From positions 1 to 9,999 of the forward strand of contig JBBRTI010000025.1 in the NCBI GenBank assembly GCA_038244585.1: a stretch of 9,999 nucleotides of DNA. The letters run 5' to 3'. Of the stretch, positions 1 to 6,807 are shown in pieces. The notes beneath the pieces were generated by a model. It had not been told where the DNA came from. It was given only the letters and a program-made list of their open reading frames with translations, and did not search any database. Each line of letters opens with the position of its first letter. The first letter of the stretch is position 1. A program made the position numbers and the translations under genes. This DNA is from UBA4664 sp038244585. GTDB taxonomy: Bacteria; Patescibacteriota; Saccharimonadia; UBA4664.

Positions 1-315
1 CTGCGCCTTGGCCTGGGCGCTGGCGTTGAGTCGGCTGTCCATGTGGAGAGCCGGCAGGCCGGCAGCCGCACGCGCCTGATTGGTCCCGACGAGCAACTCG
101 GACGGGGTAATGTTGCCGCTGGCGTAGGCCAGAACGCTGCCCGTCTGGGCCCGCGCCACCCGGACCGAAGCCGGCGCCGTCGCGTAGGCCAGCACTTGCA
201 CGGCCACTAGCAAACCCGCCATAACCGCCAGTCCCCGCCCCCGTATCAGGTGCGGTCGATGATCGTTACGACGATGTGGTACGAGCCAATGTTTTGCGTG
301 CCGGGCAATTGCCAT
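1..315 (-). CDS. CAP (SCP-like) domain secreted protein, N-terminal part only
   Basis: An open frame of 105 codons runs from an ATG at 315 off the left edge, so the C-terminal part is missing. Residues 10-25 read WLVPHRRNDHRPHLIR, a basic juxtamembrane motif I associate with CPR CAP proteins. A hydrophobic segment follows at about 29-50 (signal anchor or signal peptide). From about residue 72 the sequence (SELLVGTNQARAAAGLPAL, then LNASAQAKAQ) matches the first helix of the CAP superfamily, whose usual form is 'LxxxNxARxxxGLPPLxxxxxLxxxAQ'. The family is extracytoplasmic and its biochemical role in bacteria is mostly unknown. A weak SD (AAGG, 6 nt spacing) and a promoter lie immediately upstream. 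The family call rests on the N-terminal third of the domain; the conserved His/Glu pocket is outside the window. Confidence 0.75.
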   Translation of the reverse strand, partial: MAIARHAKHWLVPHRRNDHRPHLIRGRGLAVMAGLLVAVQVLAYATAPASVRVARAQTGSVLAYASGNITPSELLVGTNQARAAAGLPALHMDSRLNASAQAKAQ

Positions 316-338
316 GTTAAGCCTTATGCTTATCTGGC

Positions 339-368
339 ATTGTAGCGCATGTAGGTTGATACCATCAA
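339..368 (-). promoter_or_regulatory. Putative sigma-70 promoter for the CAP-domain gene
   Basis: On the minus strand TTGATG (363-368) and TACAAT (339-344) are separated by 18 nt. They lie in the 84-nt gap between the PrcB-like gene and the CAP gene. The expected start would leave a leader of about 15-20 nt before the ATG at 315. No terminator is evident in the gap, so read-through from upstream is also possible. Confidence 0.5.
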
Positions 369-399
369 ATTACTTGAGAACTATCGGCTGGGTGCGGGC

Positions 400-1035
400 C
401 TAGTTGCAGCGTCGGCTTACAGTAGTATTTCGAAACACTACTGGTTCTGGCAGTTTGGCCGTGCGGACGACATAATAGCGGTTGGAAAGCCGGTTATCTA
501 CCTGACAACCGATAGTCGGCTCTGATTCTGACGTATCGATAACTGTAGCTTTTTTGCCCTGCGACACTGCTGTAACTTTGAAATTATAGCCCGTGGTAAC
601 TTTGGGACCTTCTACGATGATGATTACGTCATGGGAGGTAAAATCTACCGGTAAGAGCGGGGGCAAAACCAGTCCGGCATGAAGCTTTTGCCACCAGGCG
701 ACCCAAGCCTCCTGAGTGTGGACCACCACCTGCGCCCGAGGTGTTGTAGTCCTGCTGTCGGCATTGACCAACAGATCAAAAGGTTGGCTGTTTACGGCCG
801 CTGCCTGGGTTGTCGACGTATCGACCGGACCAATCATATAATAACTGCCTTGGTGACACACCGGCGGGTTGCCTTGAGTAATGGGGTACCCTGCCTCAGC
901 ACAAGCAGCAAACGAATCAACGGGTTCGGTTGCTGCGACGCGTAGCAGCAACACCCCGATGACGGCGATCATTCCGATTGAAGCCGTCATGCCCGACTGA
1001 AGCGGATGGCTGCGGATATACCTAAATATTTTCAT
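400..1035 (-). CDS. Membrane-anchored PrcB C-terminal-domain-like extracytoplasmic protein
   Basis: A 211-aa protein. Residues 1-14 are basic, 15-34 form one hydrophobic segment (GMTASIGMIAVIGVLLLRVA), and the rest should lie outside the membrane. Residues 41-64 carry a small motif, SFAACAEAGYPI followed by NPPVC, seen in many short exported proteins of CPR and other bacteria; its function is unknown. Residues 101-205 resemble the PrcB C-terminal domain: a 'VVHTQEAWVAWW' helix, 'PVDFTSHDVIIIVEGPKVTTGYNFKV', and a closing 'YYVVRTAKLPEPVVF' strand. PrcB was described as part of a protease complex in Treponema, but no protease partner is visible here. Cysteines at 45, 60, 177 and 210 could form two disulfides. 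The start lies 22 nt after the LOG-like gene, without a strong SD, suggesting co-transcription. The PrcB assignment is from pattern recognition. Confidence 0.6.
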   Translation of the reverse strand: MKIFRYIRSHPLQSGMTASIGMIAVIGVLLLRVAATEPVDSFAACAEAGYPITQGNPPVCHQGSYYMIGPVDTSTTQAAAVNSQPFDLLVNADSRTTTPRAQVVVHTQEAWVAWWQKLHAGLVLPPLLPVDFTSHDVIIIVEGPKVTTGYNFKVTAVSQGKKATVIDTSESEPTIGCQVDNRLSNRYYVVRTAKLPEPVVFRNTTVSRRCN

Positions 1036-1057
1036 AACTTTTAACTCTATCCCGACG

Positions 1058-1639
1058 TTAAAGTTCGATTGTAAGCTCGGGTATTTTCTTGGCCTTTTCT
1101 TCGATCAGCTCAATAAGCTGGTCAACCAGCTCGGATGGGTCATGCCCGAAAATGAAGCCTGTGCGTGAGCGTTTGGCTGCCTTCAGGACATGCTCCACTT
1201 CGTCGGTCATTCCGCCCGAACCCAAGAGTACGCCGACCGGCTTGCGCTCCTCGATGGCAATCGTCAGTTCGTTGAGGGTTCCTATACGACCGCCGACCAT
1301 TATCAGCGCATCGCAAGAGCGCACCAACAGCAAGTTGCGGCCGGTGTATTCGAAGCCGGTGAAGAGGACAGTATCGAAGACGTCCAGAGGCAGGCGGTAC
1401 TTCTTGATGTGCGCCTGACGCGAGGCGGCCGGGGAGAAGCCGACGCTGATTCCGCCGGCGGCTCGGGCCGCTTTGGCAGCGTCATGGGGCAAGCCCTTGG
1501 TAGCGCCGGTAAGCGTGATGTGGCCCCGACGGGCGATTTCGCGACCGGCGGCCGCCGCCAGTTTGGAGCCGGTTATAACGGACGGTCCCTTAGCCGCACC
1601 GCTGACACATATCTGATATTGGAGCTTCATTGCCGCCAT
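1058..1639 (-). CDS. LOG-like / TIGR00725-type Rossmann nucleotide-binding protein
   Basis: A 193-aa cytoplasmic protein of the SLOG superfamily. Visible marks are a glycine-rich first loop (ICVSGAAKGP, 10-19), ITLTGATKGLPHDAAKAA (41-58), the arginine motif GRNLLLVRSCDALI (100-113) and the signature GGRIGTLNE (116-124), equivalent to the PGGxGTxxE motif of LOG proteins. True LOG enzymes are cytokinin riboside 5'-monophosphate phosphoribohydrolases. The TIGR00725 branch lacks the proline (V here) and has no settled substrate, so I infer only nucleotide or phosphoribosyl binding. The ATG overlaps the TAA of the upstream 411-aa gene by one base (TAATG), which implies translational coupling. A second ATG three codons in (1628-1630) is an equally possible start. 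It is an older-style 'lysine decarboxylase' annotation trap; no decarboxylase function is indicated. Confidence 0.85.
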   Translation of the reverse strand: MAAMKLQYQICVSGAAKGPSVITGSKLAAAAGREIARRGHITLTGATKGLPHDAAKAARAAGGISVGFSPAASRQAHIKKYRLPLDVFDTVLFTGFEYTGRNLLLVRSCDALIMVGGRIGTLNELTIAIEERKPVGVLLGSGGMTDEVEHVLKAAKRSRTGFIFGHDPSELVDQLIELIEEKAKKIPELTIEL

Positions 1640-2874
1640 TACAGAGATGCCAACGTTTCGGGCTTGATGATGGCGTTGTCGAGCTTAACCAGCAACTGGT
1701 CTTCAAGAACCTTTTCGCCCAGATAGCAGGCAAAAACCTCGTTCCACAACGATTCGCGGAAGTGATACAGGAAGCGTTCCTCATAAGGAATGGCGTTGGA
1801 ATAGCCGAGGCTGATGTCCATAAGATTGAAGGTCACGGCGTCCTCGCCGCGTAGCACGCCGACGTAATCCATGCCTTGCCAGAACTCCAGCTCCGGGTCC
1901 AGCTCGTAGAGCACTTCTTCGGCGCGGCGCCAGTGGAGGTCTTCCGGCTGAACGTGGGGCTCAAAGATTTCCGGATGTACTTCACCCGTCAGCTTGCCGA
2001 AGTAGCGTTGGATGACCCGCCAGTGAATGTGGCCGTGCTCCGTCAATTCCACATGGGCCGGGTCGGCGATCAGCGTCCGGGAGACGATTTGGCCGAAGTC
2101 GGCCTTATCGGACATAAGCTTGAAGAAAGTACTGTAAAGCCGGATTTCATTGAAATAATGGCATAGCAAGGGTAATACTTTCAGCGTTACGCCCTTCATC
2201 CGGACCTCGGTCATGGGCATGATGGCAATGGCGCCCATTTCCTTGGAATGGGTTATGTTGTGACGTTTTTTGGCGATAAAATGCTCGGCGATATCACCCC
2301 ACTTGCGAACTGCAAAAGGCACGACACGAATGGTCCGGTTCTCGAAGTCGGTTGGCTGAAGGCTGGTGTACTCGGCGTCAAAGGCGTTTAGCCACTCGGC
2401 CGGTTGAGCGAAGCGCAGAGCCAGGAAAAGTTCAAAGATGTCTTCCTTCTCCAACAGCTGGCTCACTTTATGATGGCCGAGCCGCTCCATGATGGCCGTC
2501 GGTGGGTTGTTACGTAGCATCTCGCGGGCCTTGTCTTCCTTAAGGAACCATCCATCCTTTGGCAGGGGGGCGTTTTCGGCGGCCTTGGCAATCAGCGGGA
2601 TCATCTCCAGCAGGTCGTCGGGATGGGTGCCGCCAATAGCCCGCGCCAAGTGGTCGTCATGCTCGGCCGCCTTACGGACCAGCGCGTTGTATAACTCTGG
2701 GCCGGTTGCATCCGGTTTCAAACCAAGCTGCTTGATACGGGCGGCAGCCTTCTGTGCAATCTCCGCGGTCAATTTTACATCGACCCCTTTTTGGCTTGTT
2801 TGCAGCTCCAATTGTCGCAGCGCGTGATCGAACAGCGGTTCTTTAGCTTGCAGAAATCTTCCAATAGTTGACAT
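1639..2874 (-). CDS. Conserved-looking hypothetical protein, 411 aa, family not recognised
   Basis: I do not recognise this protein. The ATG at 2874 is chosen over an in-frame GTG at 2880 because GAGG (2881-2884) stands 6 nt before that ATG but directly abuts the GTG. No signal peptide or membrane segment is visible, so it is probably cytoplasmic. The first 160 residues look mostly helical (LGLKPDATGPELYNALV; DDHLARAIGG). The C-terminal half is rich in aromatic and charged residues and contains HGHIHWRVIQRYFG, EDLHWRRAEEVLYELDPEL and FRESLWNEVFACYLGEKV. The His cluster could bind a metal, but this is speculation. Coding appearance is strong: no frame disruption, its own promoter and SD, and a TAATG overlap with the LOG-like gene, suggesting the two proteins are needed together. 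It is separated from the sugar operon by a probable terminator. Confidence 0.8.
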   Translation of the reverse strand: MSTIGRFLQAKEPLFDHALRQLELQTSQKGVDVKLTAEIAQKAAARIKQLGLKPDATGPELYNALVRKAAEHDDHLARAIGGTHPDDLLEMIPLIAKAAENAPLPKDGWFLKEDKAREMLRNNPPTAIMERLGHHKVSQLLEKEDIFELFLALRFAQPAEWLNAFDAEYTSLQPTDFENRTIRVVPFAVRKWGDIAEHFIAKKRHNITHSKEMGAIAIMPMTEVRMKGVTLKVLPLLCHYFNEIRLYSTFFKLMSDKADFGQIVSRTLIADPAHVELTEHGHIHWRVIQRYFGKLTGEVHPEIFEPHVQPEDLHWRRAEEVLYELDPELEFWQGMDYVGVLRGEDAVTFNLMDISLGYSNAIPYEERFLYHFRESLWNEVFACYLGEKVLEDQLLVKLDNAIIKPETLASL

Positions 2875-2880
2875 TCTCAC

Positions 2881-2884
2881 CCTC
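2881..2884 (-). promoter_or_regulatory. Ribosome binding site that fixes the start of the 411-aa gene
   Basis: GAGG on the minus strand, 6 nt before the ATG at 2874. It argues against the upstream in-frame GTG at 2880, which would have no spacer. Confidence 0.65.
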
Positions 2885-2891
2885 GGTTAAT

Positions 2892-2917
2892 GATGCGTTT
2901 CTCAGAAATACCGCATC
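2892..2917 (-). other. Stem-loop in the 5' leader of the 411-aa gene
   Basis: On the minus strand GATGCG (2912-2917) pairs perfectly with CGCATC (2892-2897). Inside it TTTC pairs with GAAA around a TGA loop, leaving a 3-nt bulge (GTA) on the 5' side. With the predicted start near 2922, this hairpin would fill most of the leader and end 7 nt before the SD. A role in mRNA stability or translation control is inference. Confidence 0.45.
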
Positions 2918-2928
2918 CTCTGGTTGAT

Positions 2929-2956
2929 AGTATACCAGTTATGCTAAATAAAATAA
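2929..2956 (-). promoter_or_regulatory. Putative extended -10 promoter for the 411-aa / LOG-like / PrcB-like unit
   Basis: Minus-strand TGG-TATACT: the -10 hexamer is at 2929-2934, with the TGn extension at 2935-2937. A weak -35-like TTATTT lies 16 nt upstream (2951-2956). The extended -10 could compensate for the poor -35. The -35 region coincides with the T-rich tail of the preceding terminator. Confidence 0.55.
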
Positions 2957-2977
2957 CGCCCCATGATATCGGGTGTT
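2943..2977 (-). terminator. Probable intrinsic terminator of the rpiB-pfkB operon
   Basis: Just after the pfkB stop, minus-strand AACACCC (2971-2977) can pair with GGGCGTT (2955-2961). The stem is 7 positions with one A-C mismatch and a 9-nt loop. It is followed by ATTTTATTT. The mismatch and the interrupted T-tract make it a modest terminator, but its position between two operons supports it. Confidence 0.45.
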
Positions 2978-2995
2978 AAATTCGATCGATAAATT

Positions 2996-3967
2996 CTAGA
3001 GGGCAGATATTTTAAGCTTCATCCGCTTGACCCGGGTCGTCTTGAGGATTCCCGGTTTGGATCCGATTTGAGTGACGACGCTAGTAGCGTTGGCGCTGGC
3101 GAACGTCAGCGCGTCTTCGGTCGCTTCACCTCTGGCGAGGGCGGCGATAAAACCGGAACCGAAGGCGTCGCCGGCACCAGTCCGATCAATGGCTTTTACT
3201 TTTTGGTACTGCCCCGCCTGGTAGAGCTTTCCTCCAACGGCAGCGTACGAGCCGGCGGGACCGTCGGTCCCCACGACGTACGGGCACGCGTTGGCGGCCC
3301 GGCTAACGGTGTCACGGGCATCCTTGCCACCGAACAGGAGAGCCAGCTCCTGGGCGTTGCATTTTAGGACCGTGACCAATGGCAGCAGGCTCTTGAGCTT
3401 CTTGGGTTGGGCCAGCTCGGCCGCCCCGGGGTCAATAGCTACTTGGATACCATGTAGGTTGGCATGCTTGAGAAGCTTACCTAAGAGGTCGAAGTTGCCG
3501 GACAAGGAAGAGATGTAGAGCCAGTCGGCTTCCATCGTACGAATGGCCACGTCTTTCGCGGCCAGGGAGTGAGAAGCGCCTCGGTGGCTCAATATCGTGC
3601 GTTCACCATTAGATGCCAGCATGATAGCGGCATAACCGGTGGCAAGCTTTCCGTCCGTCACGACGCGGTCGACGTTGACGCCTTCCTTACGCAGCACCCG
3701 CAGGATTTCCGCCCCGGCCGGATCGTGCCCAATCTTGCCGATATATCCCACGTGCAGTCCTTGACGGGCAAACGTCACCGCCGCGTTAGTGGCGCCGCCG
3801 CCGGTATCAAAATATACGTGTTCGACTTCCACCTTGGCGCCCATGGGAAATTGTTCTACATAATCACGCGTACGGACGTCGCGGCGGCCGTGCAGGGCCT
3901 TGCCGGTTAGAAAGACGTCTTGCGTGGCGGCGCCAATTGTTAAGATTTTGGAGTTTACCTCAGACAT
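2996..3967 (-). CDS. PfkB-family (ribokinase-like) sugar kinase
   Basis: A 323-aa cytoplasmic kinase of the PfkB/ribokinase family, which transfers phosphate from ATP to a sugar or sugar phosphate. Diagnostic segments in order are the substrate-binding GGGATNAAVTFARQG (56-70), YIGKIGHDPAG (75-85), LKCNAQELALLFG (201-213), GTDGPAGSYA (233-242) and the C-terminal signature DRTGAGDAFGSGF (261-273), with the catalytic base Asp267 and the GAGD anion hole intact. Length is typical. The substrate cannot be read from sequence: ribokinase, fructokinase and 6-phosphofructokinase (PfkB type) all fit. Because it sits 52 nt after aldolase and with all non-oxidative pentose phosphate genes, a kinase feeding fructose-1,6-bisphosphate or ribose-5-phosphate is plausible. 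The ATG at 3967 has no convincing SD, and an extended -10-like sequence lies 7 nt upstream. Confidence 0.9.
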   Translation of the reverse strand: MSEVNSKILTIGAATQDVFLTGKALHGRRDVRTRDYVEQFPMGAKVEVEHVYFDTGGGATNAAVTFARQGLHVGYIGKIGHDPAGAEILRVLRKEGVNVDRVVTDGKLATGYAAIMLASNGERTILSHRGASHSLAAKDVAIRTMEADWLYISSLSGNFDLLGKLLKHANLHGIQVAIDPGAAELAQPKKLKSLLPLVTVLKCNAQELALLFGGKDARDTVSRAANACPYVVGTDGPAGSYAAVGGKLYQAGQYQKVKAIDRTGAGDAFGSGFIAALARGEATEDALTFASANATSVVTQIGSKPGILKTTRVKRMKLKISAL

Positions 3968-3974
3968 TACTTTC

Positions 3975-3987
3975 AGGATACCAGTTA
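3975..3987 (-). promoter_or_regulatory. Possible extended -10 element immediately before pfkB
   Basis: Minus-strand TAACTGGTATCCT matches, at 12 of 13 positions, the TAACTGGTATACT at the promoter of the 411-aa gene. It ends 7 nt before the pfkB ATG, where a transcript would begin at or next to the start codon. No -35 is evident, so this is tentative. Confidence 0.3.
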
Positions 3988-4019
3988 CGGTTAATCATTC
4001 ATAGTTAACAGATTCGGCC

Positions 4020-4904
4020 TTAGGCCTTATCCGCGGAACCAAACACGTCAATCTTATGCTCTACAACGGCCTGAACGGCGGAGATGACTGCCGGCATGAG
4101 TTTGACGACGGCGTACTCGTCCTTGTGGTCCGCCAGCTGCGTTTCCAGAGTATCACGGAAGGCCCGGCGCAGTTCGGAGTTTATGTTGATCTTGCTGATG
4201 CCGCGCTCAACCGCGCCCTTAAAATCGTCATCGGGGGTACCGCTGCCGCCATGTAGGCTCAGGTGGGCGGCTGGGTTAGCCTGGGCGATAGTTTCCAGCA
4301 ACGCTAGGTCCAATTTCTTGGGAACCGGGTACAGCCCGTGGAGGTTGCCTATGGCAACGGCAAAAGTATCGATGCCCGTGGCCTCGATAAAATTTTTGGC
4401 CTCGTCCGGCGTACTGAAGGTCTTTTTGATTGTCTCGTAGTCGATAGTCTCGGTGTGGACATTACTGGCCCCACCGAAATAATGCGGTTCGCTTTCGACC
4501 AGGGCGCCGGTAGTTTTAGCGTACTCGACGATCTCTTTAGTAGCGGCGATTATTTCATCGACCGTCGCGTCCTTCTTGGCCTGGGACAGGTCGATATGAA
4601 TAAATTCGAATCCGGCGTCGATACCGGCTTTGGCTGCCTCGACGCTCGGTGAGTGATCGAGGTTGATGAACATGGTGACTCCCAGCTCGTGCTTGTAGTT
4701 ATCGACCATGCAGCGGATGTTATGCAGGCCGATGGCTTCAACTTCGCCCTGGCTGACTTCGACCAGAACCGGGGCGTTCTTGGCAGCGGCCGCCAACGCG
4801 ACGGCCTTTAGGGTTTCCTGATTGTCGACGTTGAACGCACCGAGGGCGAACTTCTCCTGACGGGTCCGGTCATAGAGCTTACGGGCGGCTTCTTGATTTG
4901 TCAC
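4020..4904 (-). CDS. fba: Class II fructose-bisphosphate aldolase
   Basis: A 294-aa enzyme that cleaves or forms fructose-1,6-bisphosphate from DHAP and glyceraldehyde-3-phosphate in the cytoplasm. The zinc-dependent class II fold is shown by GAFNVDN (22-28), NLDHSPS (81-87; catalytic Asp83 and metal-ligand His84), VESEP (136-140), AIGNLHGLY (184-192; His189 as metal ligand) and LHGGSG (217-222; His218), followed by KININSELR (238-246) in place of the usual KxNxxTDLR phosphate loop. Several motifs differ from the textbook form (GNLHG rather than GTSHG; ESEPHYFGG rather than EGELG), so it is a divergent member; a tagatose-bisphosphate or related aldolase cannot be excluded. The start is GTG at 4904, overlapping the tktC stop by four bases (GTGA), with a strong AAGGAG SD 7 nt upstream. 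Confidence 0.9.
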   Translation of the reverse strand: MTNQEAARKLYDRTRQEKFALGAFNVDNQETLKAVALAAAAKNAPVLVEVSQGEVEAIGLHNIRCMVDNYKHELGVTMFINLDHSPSVEAAKAGIDAGFEFIHIDLSQAKKDATVDEIIAATKEIVEYAKTTGALVESEPHYFGGASNVHTETIDYETIKKTFSTPDEAKNFIEATGIDTFAVAIGNLHGLYPVPKKLDLALLETIAQANPAAHLSLHGGSGTPDDDFKGAVERGISKININSELRRAFRDTLETQLADHKDEYAVVKLMPAVISAVQAVVEHKIDVFGSADKA

Positions 4905-5896
4905 GAGCGGACTCCTTTTCGTTTGATGAGTTGTTGGGCGCGCTTTACCAGTTGCGGCGCACTTAAACCGAAGTTGTCAAACAGCTGGGACGGCGTGCCG
5001 GACTCGCCGAAGCGGTCCTCGACCCCGACCCGGGTCATCGGAGTGGGCGCGTGATCAGCCAAAGCTTCGGCAACCGCACCGCCCAGACCGCCGGCAATCT
5101 GCCCTTCTTCCACGGTCATGACGGCCCCGGTTTTTACGGCGCTGGCGATTATGGTCATAGTATCAAGCGGTTTGATGACGGCCGCATTTATAACCTCGGC
5201 CTCGACGCCCTTGGCCGCCAGTTTCTCCGCCGCAATCATCGCCTCGTACACCATGGTGCCACAAGCCACGATAGTGATGTCCGAACCCATACGCATAATG
5301 TTGGCCTTGCCGAGCGAGAACGGCGTCTTGTCAGTAGACATGACGGGCGTTTTGTCCCGGGCCAAGCGCAGATAAGCGCCGCCACGATAAGTCGCGATGG
5401 CGAGCGTGGCCTTTTCGGCCTCCACGCTGTCTGACGGCACAACCACCACCATATTAGGCAGCACCCGCATCAGGGCGATGTCTTCGAGCATCTGGTGGGT
5501 AGCGCCGTCGGCACCGGTCATCAGGCCCGCGTGCGAGCCGACGATTTTGACGTTAGTTTCGTTGAGGCAGACTGTGGTGCGGATTTGCTCCCAGTTGCGG
5601 CCTGGGCTGAAAGCGGCGTAACTGGAGACAAACGGTACTTTTCCGGCCAGCGACATACCCGTGGCGACGGTGACGAGATTCTGCTCGGCAATTCCGATTT
5701 CGACGAACCTCTCCGGGTAACTCTTAGCGAAGGCGTCCATTTTAGTGCTTTCGGTCAGGTCGGCGCAGAGCGCTACAACGTTGCTGTCACGGTGTCCGGC
5801 TTCCAATAAACCGCGGCCGAAGCCGGCACGAATTGGTTCTAATTTCACTTCCGGGCTGAGGATATCCGGGCTCAGGTGCATTTTCGGGTCAATCAT
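4901..5896 (-). CDS. Transketolase, C-terminal subunit (pyrimidine-binding and C-terminal domains)
   Basis: A 331-aa subunit of a split transketolase, which moves two-carbon units between sugar phosphates with thiamine diphosphate. IGIAEQN (68-74) contains Glu71, which activates the cofactor's aminopyrimidine ring. It is followed by the Pyr-domain segments GSHAGLMTGADGATHQ and EDIALMRVLPNMVVVVPSD. The C-terminal domain (from about residue 195) includes GSDITIVACGTMV and VEEGQIAGGLGGAVAE. Length fits a complete Pyr plus C-terminal pair. The ATG overlaps the TGA of the N subunit (ATGA), with AAGGAG 9 nt upstream, giving coupled and probably equimolar synthesis. The paralogous DXP synthase and pyruvate dehydrogenase E1 families share the fold, but the partner subunit and neighbours favour transketolase. 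Confidence 0.9.
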   Translation of the reverse strand: MIDPKMHLSPDILSPEVKLEPIRAGFGRGLLEAGHRDSNVVALCADLTESTKMDAFAKSYPERFVEIGIAEQNLVTVATGMSLAGKVPFVSSYAAFSPGRNWEQIRTTVCLNETNVKIVGSHAGLMTGADGATHQMLEDIALMRVLPNMVVVVPSDSVEAEKATLAIATYRGGAYLRLARDKTPVMSTDKTPFSLGKANIMRMGSDITIVACGTMVYEAMIAAEKLAAKGVEAEVINAAVIKPLDTMTIIASAVKTGAVMTVEEGQIAGGLGGAVAEALADHAPTPMTRVGVEDRFGESGTPSQLFDNFGLSAPQLVKRAQQLIKRKGVRS

Positions 5897-6765
5897 TCGT
5901 GCTCGCTCCTTATTTGACCGCCCAGGGTGCGCAGCTCTTGCAGGGCTACCCGGGCCTGATCGGCTCGCTTGGGTGCTCCCGGCATTTCCATCAGGTTGGG
6001 TGGCACGCCATGCCAGTGGTAGTCGTATTCCATGTAGTCGACGCCCTTACCTGGGATGGTGTGAGCAATAATAACTGTCGGCGATTCACTAACCGCCTTA
6101 CTCAGGTTACAGGCGCTGATAATGGCGTCCATGTTGTGGCCGTCAATCTCGATGACGTGCCAGCCAAAGGCCGCCCACTTCTTGGCAAGATCGCCCAACG
6201 GCATGACGACTTCCGTATTGCCGTCGATTTGAATATTGTTGCGGTCAACGATAACCGTAAGGTTGCTCAGGTGATTCTTGGCGGCCCACATCATGCCTTC
6301 CCAAATATTACCCTCGTCCAGCTCGCCGTCGCCGGTGAGGCAGAAAACACGGGCACGGCTGCCGTCCATACGCAGGGCATAGGCATGCCCGGCGGCCACG
6401 CTTAGGCCGGAGCCGAGCGGACCGGAGGTATTTTCAAGCCCCGGCAGGCGCAGTCGCTCAGGATGTCCCTGCAACCGCGAACCGAACTTGCGTAACGTGG
6501 CTAATTCCTTGATCGGGAAATAACCGGCGCGCGCCAAAGTAGCATAGAGAACCGGCACAATATGGCCGTTGCTCAGAAATAGTCGGTCGCGCTCTGCCCA
6601 ATCGGGCTGCTTAGGTCGATGGTTGAGGACCTCAAAATAGAGGGCGGCAAAGACATCGGCCATGTCGAGTGGGCCGGCCGAATGGCCGCTGCCGGCCTCA
6701 ACGAGCATTTTCACGATATCCTCGCGGATTGTGTTGGCCATAAGTTCTAAGTCACGATGCGTCAT
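5893..6765 (-). CDS. Transketolase, N-terminal subunit (ThDP pyrophosphate-binding domain)
   Basis: A 290-aa PP-domain half of the split transketolase. Active-site histidines are visible in GSGHSAG (His28), SNGHIVP (His68) and QGHPE (His101). The ThDP/metal motif begins GDGELDEGNIWEG (145-157) and ends with NLTVIVDRNN (168-177). HTIPGKGVDYME near residue 235 is also characteristic. Together with the downstream subunit (621 aa in total) all three transketolase domains are present. The ATG at 6765 lies 42 nt after rpe. Its only SD-like sequence, AAAAAGG, is 14 nt upstream, so translation may be weaker here than at the next two genes. Split transketolases are common in archaea and in many CPR and Firmicutes genomes. 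Confidence 0.92.
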   Translation of the reverse strand: MTHRDLELMANTIREDIVKMLVEAGSGHSAGPLDMADVFAALYFEVLNHRPKQPDWAERDRLFLSNGHIVPVLYATLARAGYFPIKELATLRKFGSRLQGHPERLRLPGLENTSGPLGSGLSVAAGHAYALRMDGSRARVFCLTGDGELDEGNIWEGMMWAAKNHLSNLTVIVDRNNIQIDGNTEVVMPLGDLAKKWAAFGWHVIEIDGHNMDAIISACNLSKAVSESPTVIIAHTIPGKGVDYMEYDYHWHGVPPNLMEMPGAPKRADQARVALQELRTLGGQIRSEHE

Positions 6766-6807
6766 GCTATAACCATAACCTTTTTGCTGTGATTTTACGA
6801 GAGGAAG

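Noticed and set aside
1190..1726. A long open frame on the plus strand, 178 codons, opposite the LOG-like gene, and similar frames opposite other genes.
   Set aside because: They mirror the codon bias of the minus-strand genes, have no family resemblance, and conflict with clearly recognisable proteins.
4901..5896. Use of an alternative genetic code in which TGA is sense, as in some CPR lineages.
   Set aside because: TGA ends both transketolase subunits precisely at ATGA/GTGA overlaps with SD-preceded starts, so it is a stop here.
4901..6765. The two transketolase genes as one gene broken by a frameshift.
   Set aside because: The junction is a domain boundary with an ATGA overlap and a strong SD for the second gene, and both halves are complete, as in known split transketolases.
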